Shown here piece after piece: positions 8,966-16,634 of a DNA stretch of 64,000 bases. The notes beneath the pieces were generated by a model that saw only the letters and a program-made list of their open reading frames with translations, ran no database searches and was not told where the DNA came from. Both the position numbers and the translations under genes were made by a program. The stretch comes from JALHSW01 sp963720675 (lineage in GTDB: Bacteria; Actinomycetota; Acidimicrobiia; IMCC26256; PALSA-555), in the NCBI GenBank assembly GCA_963720675.1, contig CAVRGH010000010.1, positions 124,001 to 188,000 on the forward strand, read 5' to 3'. Numbering within the stretch: the stretch's first letter is position 1; each line of letters starts with the position of its first letter.

Positions 8966-9091
8966 ATGGGTACCACCACGAGCATCGAGCGTGAGCGGGC
9001 ACTGGCGTGGATCGCACGGCAGCTGCGCTGGGAGCGCACGCTCACGGATCTCCGTCAGGGTGAGGTCGTCGTCGCGAGTCAGGCCGCCTGA
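8966..9091 (+). CDS. Small protein, 41 residues, unknown function
   Basis: ATG at 8966 with GGGAAAGGA about 6 nt upstream, ending TGA at 9089-9091. It begins MGTTTSIERERALAWIARQL and ends EVVVASQAA; it is a charged, probably helical peptide with no signal sequence or membrane segment. It has its own promoter (TTGACA at 8853) and a perfect 14-bp hairpin 100 nt downstream, so it forms a complete monocistronic unit. I do not recognise the family. The coding status rests on the Shine-Dalgarno site and the transcription unit, not on homology. Confidence 0.6.
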   Translation: MGTTTSIERERALAWIARQLRWERTLTDLRQGEVVVASQAA

Positions 9092-9193
9092 CCCATCCCC
9101 GACCGGTCCGTCGGCGAGATGCCGCCGGGCCACAAGTCGACGCCACCGGCGCGGCGGGTCTCCCCCCGTCCTGTCGCAGCCAAGGTGTCCCAC

Positions 9194-9228
9194 ACGAGAC
9201 CCGGTCCGCCCCCCGGACCGGGTCTCGT
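9194..9228 (+). terminator. 14-bp perfect hairpin, probable terminator
   Basis: Arms ACGAGACCCGGTCC (9194-9207) and GGACCGGGTCTCGT (9215-9228) with a 7-nt C-rich loop. No T-tract follows, as is usual for GC-rich actinobacterial terminators. It closes the transcription unit of the 41-codon gene. Confidence 0.7.
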
Positions 9229-9309
9229 GCTGTCCGGAGACCGGGGCGTCACGCCCAACGAAGGCGCCGCCCAGGGTGACCGGCCACGGAGGGTGCTCGT
9301 CCGGCCACG

Positions 9310-9338
9310 TTGACAGCGTCGGACCTGCCACTTAGAGT
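9310..9338 (+). promoter_or_regulatory. Sigma-A promoter of the repeat surface-protein gene
   Basis: TTGACA (9310-9315), 17-nt spacer, TAGAGT (9333-9338). This is the best-matching promoter in the window together with that of mraZ. Transcription would start near 9345, leaving a leader of about 160 nt before the GTG at 9508. Confidence 0.7.
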
Positions 9339-9360
9339 GACCGGAGCCACTCTGAGTGGC
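9327..9360. promoter_or_regulatory. Two tandem GCCACT-N3-AGTGGC operator-like dyads over the -10
   Basis: GCCACT-TAG-AGTGAC (9327-9341, one mismatch) and GCCACT-CTG-AGTGGC (9346-9360, perfect) have centres 19 bp apart. The first overlaps the -10 and the second the start point, an arrangement typical of repression by a dimer binding twice. No regulator is identified. Confidence 0.6.
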
Positions 9361-9507
9361 GAGCAAGCAGCACGTGAAATGGGAGCGACGAAGCTCGGCC
9401 CGTAAGCGGTCACCTTGGGTCGGGTGGAGCAGAGGTGAGACCGGCCCATTTCCTGAGTTCGGGTGTGCACCGCGCACGCCCGCCCGAAGGAAACAGGGAG
9501 AACTGCC

Positions 9508-12500
9508 GTGTCGCACCGCTGGGTGTCTGCTCTTCGTCGTCGCGTTGCCGCCCCCGAGGGCCGTATCAAGATCACCTCGATCTTCACGATCCTCGCGATC
9601 GTGGGCGCGTACCTCGCCATCGCCGCCGGTGTGGCCTTCGCCCACCACCCGGTGCCCGACGGCACCGCGTCGTGCCAGGTCGACAAGACCTGGAGCGTCG
9701 CGTGGACCGTCGGCAACTCCGAGAGCCCGAGCTACAAGTGGATGCGTATCACCGCCGCATCTGTGAACAACGGCCAGAACCTCTCGGGCCTCACGATCAG
9801 CAACGACACCTCGACCAACGTCCCGGAGAGCGCACCGAACGTCGCGCCGGCGAGCTCGGTGCCTGCGTCGACCACCAACATCCCCCAGAACGTGGCGTCG
9901 GTGACCCTCTCCGTCACCGGCTTCTGGAAGTGGCCGGCTGTCTCTGGACCCGGTGGACACGGTGCAGGCTCGGCTGGTCCCGAGACGCGCACTTACACCG
10001 GTGAACCGACCGGCGGAGTGCAACCCGGTCGGCAAGATCTCGGTGACCAAGGCGATCGACGCGAGCGGTGCCCAGCCCGCAGCTGGCGATCAGTTCACGT
10101 TCCAGATCAACTGTCCCGGCAGCGCCAACGACCAGACGATCGTCCTCACCGCTCCGAACCTCGGCCCGGTGAGCTCGAACAACATCCCCACGGGCACCGT
10201 GTGCACCGTCACGGAGACGGGCAAACCCGGCTCGACCACGCTCATCTCCTACGTGCCGAACGGCAACACGACGCCGCCGAGCATCACCGTCGGCAACGGC
10301 ACGACGGTCAACGTCACGACGACGAACAAGTACAAGTCGGGTCGGATCTCGGTCACGAAGACGATCGACAAGACCGGTGGAACGCCGAACGCCGGTGACC
10401 AGTTCACGTTCGCCATCAACTGCCCGGGGACCGCGTACGACCAGAACATCACGCTCACGTACCCCGGGACCATGGGCCCGGTCTCGACCGGTCTCATCCC
10501 GGCCGGCAGCCAGTGCGTCGTCACCGAGACTGCGAAGCCGGCGGACACGACGCTGATCTCGTACACGCCGAACGGCAACACGACGCCGCCGACCATCACC
10601 GTCGGTGACGGCACGACGGTCAATGTGACGGCGAAGAACAAGTACCCGAAGAACGGGAAGATCTCGGTGACGAAGGTCATCGACGCGGCCGGCGGATCCG
10701 CGCCGGCCGGTGCGCAGTTCTCCTTCGGGATCAACTGCACCGGCACCACCTATGACCAGACCATCACGCTGACCGCGCCGAACCTCGGCCCGGCCAGCAC
10801 CACCTTCATCCCGCAGGGCACGCAGTGCGCGGTGACGGAGACGTCGCTCGCCGCGGGGTCGACGCTCGTGTCGTACACGCCGAACGGCGGGTCGGCCACG
10901 ACGCCGCCGACGGTCACGGTCGGGGACAACACGACCGTCGCGGTGTCGGTGAAGAACATCTACCAGCAGGGCAAGATCTCGGTCACGAAGACGCTCGACG
11001 CGTCGGGTGGCTCGGCGCCCGCGGGTGCGCAGTTCTCCTTCGGGATCGACTGCCCGGGTGGCACCTACGACCAGACGATCACGCTGACCGCGCCGAACCT
11101 CGGTCCGACCAGCTCGACGAACATCCCGAGCGGCACGCAGTGCACGGTGACGGAGACGTCCCTCGCCGCGGGCTCGACGCTCGTGTCGTACACGCCGAAC
11201 GGCGGGTCGGCCACGACGCCGCCGACGGTCACGATCGGTGACAACGCGACGACGGTCAACGTCACGGTCAAGAACATCTACCAGCAGGGCAAGATCTCGG
11301 TGACGAAGGTGATCGACGCAGCCGGCGGCAGCGCCGCGGCCGGTGATCAGTTCACCTTCGGGATCGACTGCCCGGGTGACGACATACGACCAGGACGATC
11401 GTGCTGACTGCGCCGGCCCTCGGCCCGACGTCGTCCGCCTTCATCCCCGCCGGCACGCAGTGCACGGTGACGGAGACGGGCCAGCCGGCGACCTCGACGC
11501 TCGTGTCGTACACGCCGGACGGTGGGTCGGCGACGACGCCGCCGACGGTCACGGTCGGGGACAACACGACGGTCGCGGTGTCGGTGAAGAACATCTACCA
11601 GCAGGGCAAGATCTCGGTGACGAAGGTGATCGACGCAGCCGGGCGGGTCCGCCGCGGCCGGTGATCAGTTCACCTTCTCGATCGACTGCCTGGGTGGCGC
11701 ATACGACCAGGACATCGTGCTGACGGCGCCGGCCCTCGGCCCGACGCAGCTCGCGCGATCATCCCGAGCCGGCACGCAGTGCACGGTGACGGAGACGGGC
11801 CAGCCGGCGACCTCGACGCTCGTGTCGTACACGCCGGACGGTGGGTCGGCGACGACGCCGCCGACGGTCACGGTCGGGGACAACACGACGGTCGCGGTGT
11901 CGGTGAAGAACATCTACCAGCAGGGCAAGATCTCGGTCACGAAGGTGATCGACGCGTCGGGCGGGAGCGCCGCGGCCGGTGATCAGTTCACCTTCTCGAT
12001 CGACTGCCCGGGTGGCGCGTACGACCAGGACATCGTGCTGACGGCACCGGCCCTGGGCCCGACCAGCTCGGGGAACATCCCGAGCGGCACGCAGTGCCTC
12101 GTGACGGAGACCGGTCAGCCGGCCGGCTCGATGCTGGTGTCGTACACGCCGAACGGCGGGCCGCCGACGGACGCGCCGACCGTGACCGTCGGTGCGACAA
12201 CGGCACGACGGTCGCGGTCACGCGTGACCGAACATGTACAAGCAGGGCAAGATCTCGGTCACGAAGCTGATCGACCAGGCCGGCGGAACGCTGCCCCGGC
12301 GGATCCAGTTCACCTTCACGATCGACTGCCCGGGTGACGCGTACGACCAGGTCATCGTGCTGACGGCCCCGAACCTGGGTCCGACCGCGTCGAGCGAGCA
12401 TCCCCGACGGCACGCAGTGCACGGTGACCGAGACCGGTCAAGCCGGCCGGTACGACGCTGGTGTCGTACGCGCCGGACGGTGGGTCGGCGACGGACGCGC

Positions 12501-14024
12501 CGACGGTGACGATGGTGCGAACGGCACCACGGTCGGTGTGACGATCACCAACATCTACCCGCAGGGCAAGATCTCGGTCACGAAGGTGATCGACGCGGCG
12601 GGTGGCGACGCGGCTGCCGGCGATCAGTTCACGTTCACGATCGACTGCCCGGGTGACGCATACGACCAGGACATCATGCTGACGGCGCCGGACCTCGGTC
12701 CGACGACCTCGGGCTTCATCCCGACCGGCACGCAGTGCACGGTGACCGAGACGGGCCAAGCCGGCGGGTACGGTGCTGGTGTCGTACGTCGCCCGACGGT
12801 GGGTCGGCGACGGACGCCGCCGACGGTGACGGTCGGTGCCGATGGGACGACGGTCGGCGTGACGGTGAAGAACCTCTACCCGCAGGGCAAGGTGTCGGTC
12901 ACGAAGGTGATCGACGCGGCGGGTGGGACGCGGCTGCCGGTGATCAGTTCACGTTCAAGGTGGACTGCCCCGGTACGGCGTACGACGAGACGATCACGTT
13001 GACGGCGCCGAACCTGGGTCCGTCGAGCTCGGGGAACATCCCGACCGGGACGCAGTGTGTGGTGACGGAGACGGGTCAGCCCGCGGGTTCGGAGCTGGTG
13101 TCGTACGTGCCCGACGGTGGGTCCGCGACGGATGCGCCGACGGTGACGATCGGTGCCAACGGTTCGACCGTCGGTGTGACGGTGACCGACCTCTACCCGC
13201 TGGGCAAGCTCGCGGCGACCAAGGTGATCGACCCGAACGGCGGTCCGGCGGCCGACGGTGACCAGTTCACCATGCACGTCGATTGCCCGGGCGCGACCTA
13301 CGACCAGGACATCGTGCTGACGTCGCCGGGTTCACTCGGTCCGCTCACGACGACGAACATCCCGACCGGCACGCAGTGCACGGTGACCGAGGCCTCGAAG
13401 CCGGCGACGGCGACGCTGGTCTCGTACGCGCCGCACGGTCCGGGTGGTGTCACCGACCCGCCGACGCTCACGGTCGGCGCGAATGGCTCGGTCGTCGGGG
13501 TGACGATCACGAACGCCTACCCGCAGGTGGGTGGCGAGGTCCTCGTGACACTCGACGTCAACAAGGAGATCGTCGGGAAGACCACGCCGGCCAACGGCGC
13601 CACCTTCAAGGTGCACGTCGTGTGCACGGGTGTCTCGGCCAGCGTCGACGAGACGCTCTCGTTCACCTACCCGGATGGGCTGGGCGTGCAGTCGATCAAC
13701 CGGCAGATCCCGTCCGACGAGGAGCTCTCGTGCACGGTCACCGAGACCGACACGGGCGGCGAGACGCTCGTCGGGTACAAGATCGACGGCGGTACGGTCG
13801 GGGGCGCGGCTCCGACGATCGTGCTGAACCTCGAGCGCTCGCATGCCGGGGTCACGGTCGTGAACGACCCGACGATCGAGGTCGAGGCTGCAGTCGTCCT
13901 CGGCCAGCTCCCGTTCACCGGCGGCAACGTCGGTTGGACGGTGCCGGCCGGGGTGCTGCTGCTCCTCATGGGTGGCGCACTGCTCCTGATCACCCGTCGC
14001 CGTGAGCAGGGGTCGGCCGCCTAG
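9508..14024 (+). CDS. LPFTG-anchored surface protein of ~105-residue tandem repeats (frame-broken)
   Basis: GTG 9508 follows AGGAAACAGGGAG. The first 45 residues form a signal peptide: basic RWVSALRRR, hydrophobic core TSIFTILAIVGAYLAIAAG, cleavage after AFA. After a unique domain come about eleven repeats of the pattern GKISVTKVIDAAGG / GDQFTFxIDCPG / YDQxIxLTAP / LGPxSS / IPxGTQCTVTET / LVSYTPNGG / PPTVTVG / VTVKNIYQQG, resembling DUF5979/SpaA-like beta-sandwich modules with a conserved Cys pair. A twelfth, divergent repeat precedes LPFTGG, a 20-residue membrane segment and RRRE, a sortase signal. Frame breaks occur at about 9940-9950, 11382, 11645, 11750, 12195, 12395, 12430-12530, 12780 and 12925. 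Stop TAG at 14022. Confidence 0.78.
10031..13527 (+). repeat. Eleven tandem coding repeats, ~315-bp period
   Basis: Repeat starts, marked by GGCAAGATCTCGGT or a close variant, are near 10031, 10343, 10655, 10969, 11287, 11602, 11922, 12240, 12561, 12880 and 13198. Central copies are almost identical: about 170 bp from 11452 recur at 11771. Spacing differs by a few bases between copies because of indels. Each unit encodes one ~105-residue surface module. The high identity makes copy number in the assembly uncertain. Confidence 0.85.
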
Positions 14025-14062
14025 CGGTCACGGCCCCCGGCAGGGGGCGCACGGCGCAGCAG

Positions 14063-14090
14063 ACGGCCCCGGACCTCGGTCCGGGGCCGT
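14063..14090 (+). terminator. 12-bp GC hairpin after the surface-protein gene
   Basis: ACGGCCCCGGAC (14063-14074), loop CTCG, GTCCGGGGCCGT (14079-14090). It lies between the convergent surface-protein and DUF35 genes and can serve both. Confidence 0.7.
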
Positions 14091-14125
14091 CCCGTCGTTC
14101 GGGCGGTCCGGGGCAGGCGCCGGGT

Positions 14126-14608
14126 CTAGGGCTTCGCGCGGACCCAGCGGGGGAGCGTCACATCGTCGACCTGCTGGAACACGACGCGCACGGGCTCGCC
14201 GATCACGATCGACGCGGGGTCGATCTCGTTGATCGGCCCGTCCGGGCCCGCGAGCAGGTTGCCGACCATCCGGATCGTCGGGTCCTCGTCGAGGGCGACG
14301 ACGATGACGTTGTAGGGCGCGAGGGCCGCGTACGCGGGAAGCAGGGGCGGGTGCGACACGACGTAGGAGTAGATCGTGGCGTTGCCCGACGCCCGCTCCC
14401 AGCGGACCTCGAGGGACCGGCACCGCGGGCACATCGGTCGCGGCGGGAAGCGCCACGCCCCGCAGTGACCACAGGCCTGCACCAGCAGCTCGCCACGCGC
14501 CGCGCCGGCCCAGAACTCTGCGCCGTCCGCGCCATCGACATCGGGGAGCAGCATCCCGGACGCCATGGTCCCGGCAGCCTGCTTCTCGGATGTCGGCTTC
14601 TCGGACAC
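14126..14608 (-). CDS. DUF35 OB-fold protein with rubredoxin-like zinc ribbon
   Basis: 160 residues. An N-terminal zinc ribbon CGHCGAWRFPPRPMCPRC provides two C-x2-C pairs, followed by an OB-fold with YSYVVSHPP and a terminal GEPVRVVFQQVDD strand. Proteins of this family partner with thiolase-fold enzymes; the DUF35 domain of ChsH2 binds the aldolase Ltp2 in mycobacterial steroid side-chain degradation. Here it sits 11 nt downstream of an Ltp2-like gene, so a heteromeric aldolase complex is likely (inference from context). Confidence 0.86.
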   Translation of the reverse strand: MSEKPTSEKQAAGTMASGMLLPDVDGADGAEFWAGAARGELLVQACGHCGAWRFPPRPMCPRCRSLEVRWERASGNATIYSYVVSHPPLLPAYAALAPYNVIVVALDEDPTIRMVGNLLAGPDGPINEIDPASIVIGEPVRVVFQQVDDVTLPRWVRAKP

Positions 14609-14619
14609 GGGTTCGGCTC

Positions 14620-15786
14620 CTAGTTCCGCAGGAGCAGCGCGCTCGTGGGCACGCCCTCACCGCTCGTGACGAGGCAGCTGTCCGCGCCCTCGACCTGCGA
14701 CGTCGACGTGCCGCGCATCTGCCGCACGCCCTCGAGCACCAGGTTGAAGCCGTGGACGTAGGCCTCGGACATGCCGCCGCCCGCGGTGTTGGTGGGTAGC
14801 CGACCGTCGGGCCATTCCAACGCGCCGTCCTCGGTGAACGTGGCACCTTCGCCCCGGTCGCAGAACCCGTAGCCCTCGAGGGAGAGCGGGATGAGCGGAC
14901 TGAACGCGTCGTAGATCTGCGCGACCTTCACGTCGGCGGGGGTGAAGTCCGAGTCGGCCCACAGGCGTGTGGCTGCCGCCCAGGACGGTCCGAGCAGCGG
15001 GTCGTCGTTGAAGTAGTTGATCATCGTCTGGTGCTGACGGGGAAGTCCCTGCGCGCCGGCATGGACGTAGACGGGCTTCTGTGCGAGATCGGGAGCGCGC
15101 TCGGCGGCGACGAGCACGATGGCGAGCGCACCATCGGTCTCGAGACAGTTGTCGAAGAGGCAGAGCGGCTCGGAGATCCAGCGCGCGTCCATGTAGTCCT
15201 GGCGCGTCATCGGCTTGTCGAACATCGTGGCGTGCGGATTCCGGTTCGCGTGCTTCCGGAACGCCAGCGCCACGTTCGCGAGGTGGTCGCGGGTCGCGCC
15301 GAACTCGTGCATGTAGCGACGGGCGAGCATCGCGACCTCGTCGACCGGCCGCAGGAGGCCGAACGGTCGGCTCCACTGCCAGTGGTCGGCGAGCCGTTGT
15401 GGCACCTGCGCCCACGGGCGACTGGCCTTCGACGCCCGCTTGCGGGCCCGCCACGCGACCGCGGTCGTGCATTGGCCGGTCGCGATGGCCATGGCGGCCT
15501 GCATCACGACACCACACCCGGCCCCGCCGCCGTAGCCGACCTGCGAGAAGGACGTGATGTCGCCGAGCCCGACGTTGCGGGCGACGTCGATCTCGCGGTT
15601 CGGCTCCATCGTGAACGACGCAAGCCCGTCGACCTCGCCCGGCGCGACTCCCGCGTCGTCGAGCGCGAGCGAGATGGCCTGGCAAGCCAGCGAGAGCTCG
15701 GTGTCGGGGATCCCCTTCCCGAACGCCGTCTGACCGATCCCCGCGATCGCAACCCGGTCCTGCAGCGAAGGCACGGCCGCGTTCAC
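14620..15786 (-). CDS. Ltp2-like thiolase-fold protein (probable retro-aldolase)
   Basis: 388 residues from GTG 15786, whose GTGA overlaps the crotonase stop. Begins VAIAGIGQTAFGKG, continues with SFTMEPNREIDVARNVG and GYGGGAGCGVVMQAAMAIATG, and ends with LPTNTAGGGMSEAYVHGFNL and TSGEGVPTSALL. This is the pattern of mycobacterial Ltp2, not of degradative thiolases: the nucleophilic Cys position reads Gly. Ltp2 cleaves a beta-hydroxyacyl-CoA on a steroid side chain. The DUF35 partner follows directly. Expected in the cytoplasm; the substrate here is unproven and could be a bile-acid or isoprenoid thioester. Confidence 0.83.
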   Translation of the reverse strand: MNAAVPSLQDRVAIAGIGQTAFGKGIPDTELSLACQAISLALDDAGVAPGEVDGLASFTMEPNREIDVARNVGLGDITSFSQVGYGGGAGCGVVMQAAMAIATGQCTTAVAWRARKRASKASRPWAQVPQRLADHWQWSRPFGLLRPVDEVAMLARRYMHEFGATRDHLANVALAFRKHANRNPHATMFDKPMTRQDYMDARWISEPLCLFDNCLETDGALAIVLVAAERAPDLAQKPVYVHAGAQGLPRQHQTMINYFNDDPLLGPSWAAATRLWADSDFTPADVKVAQIYDAFSPLIPLSLEGYGFCDRGEGATFTEDGALEWPDGRLPTNTAGGGMSEAYVHGFNLVLEGVRQMRGTSTSQVEGADSCLVTSGEGVPTSALLLRN

Positions 15787-16634
15787 CAGCCCTTGAACTC
15801 GGTGGGGCGGCGCTCGATGAAGCTCGCCATACCCTCCTTGGAGTCCTCGGTGCTCGTGACCATCTCGACGAACAGCGCCTCCTCTTCGAACATCGTCGCC
15901 CGGTCGGTGTCGAGCGAGTGGTTCAGGAGGCGCTTCGCGAATCCGATCGTCTTCGTCGGCCCGCTCGCGAGTCGCGCCGCCCACTCGGTCGCGGTCGCCG
16001 TGAGCTCACCGGCCGGGACCACTTTGTTGACGAGCCCGATCCGCTCGGCGTCGGCGGCGCCGAGATCGTCACCGAAGAAGACGAGCTCCTTGGCCTTCTG
16101 GAGCCCGACGAGCCGCGGAAGCAGGTAGGTGCCGCCACCGTCGGGGATGAGCCCACGACGCACGAACACCTGGATGATGCGTGCGTTGTCTGCCGCGATC
16201 ACCAAGTCCGAGGCGAGGACCATCGCGGCGCCTCCGCCGGCCGCGGTGCCGTTGAGCGCGCAGACGATGGGCTTCTCGCAGTCGAGGAACGCCGCGATGA
16301 GGCGCTGGATCCCCGTCTTGATCATGCGGGCCGCCTCGCCGGCCGGACGCTCGGGTGCACCTTCGGGCTTGGGGGGAGGCGTCGCGCGCCCGGTGCGCAG
16401 GTCGGCACCCGTGCAGAAGTGCTTCTCGCCGGCCGCGGTGAGGACGATCGCGCGAACGTCGAACGATCCGCTCGCGTCGTTCAGGTGCTCGATCATTCGG
16501 TTGCGCAGCGCAGGCGTGATCGCGTTCCCGGCATCGGGCCGGTTGATCGTGAGCCACAGCACGTGGTCTCGGATCTCCGCGAGCAGCTCCTGGTCGACGT
16601 CGACTTCCACTTTGGTCCCTTCAGGCTCGGTCAC
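15783..16634 (-). CDS. Enoyl-CoA hydratase/isomerase family protein
   Basis: 283 residues. NRPDAGNAI, AGEKHFCTGADL and ALNGTAAGGGAAM give the CoA-binding and oxyanion-hole segments. The active-site region RRGLIPDGGGTYLLPR resembles PaaG-type isomerases, which use an Asp, more than true hydratases. GTG start overlaps the upstream TGA (GTGA), and its own TGA overlaps the next GTG, so the synthetase, crotonase and aldolase genes are translationally coupled. The C-terminal SFIERRPTEFKGW is typical of the family. Confidence 0.87.
   Translation of the reverse strand: MTEPEGTKVEVDVDQELLAEIRDHVLWLTINRPDAGNAITPALRNRMIEHLNDASGSFDVRAIVLTAAGEKHFCTGADLRTGRATPPPKPEGAPERPAGEAARMIKTGIQRLIAAFLDCEKPIVCALNGTAAGGGAAMVLASDLVIAADNARIIQVFVRRGLIPDGGGTYLLPRLVGLQKAKELVFFGDDLGAADAERIGLVNKVVPAGELTATATEWAARLASGPTKTIGFAKRLLNHSLDTDRATMFEEEALFVEMVTSTEDSKEGMASFIERRPTEFKGW

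Noticed and set aside
9940..12930. Frame changes in the surface-protein repeats as phase variation
   Set aside because: They are at different, mostly non-homopolymeric places in different repeats and similar breaks occur in housekeeping genes, so sequence error is more likely than a switch.
10031..13527. Regular ~315-bp direct repeats that could suggest a CRISPR-like or satellite array
   Set aside because: The repeats are coding, with a conserved protein pattern and no short repeat/spacer structure; no cas genes are nearby.
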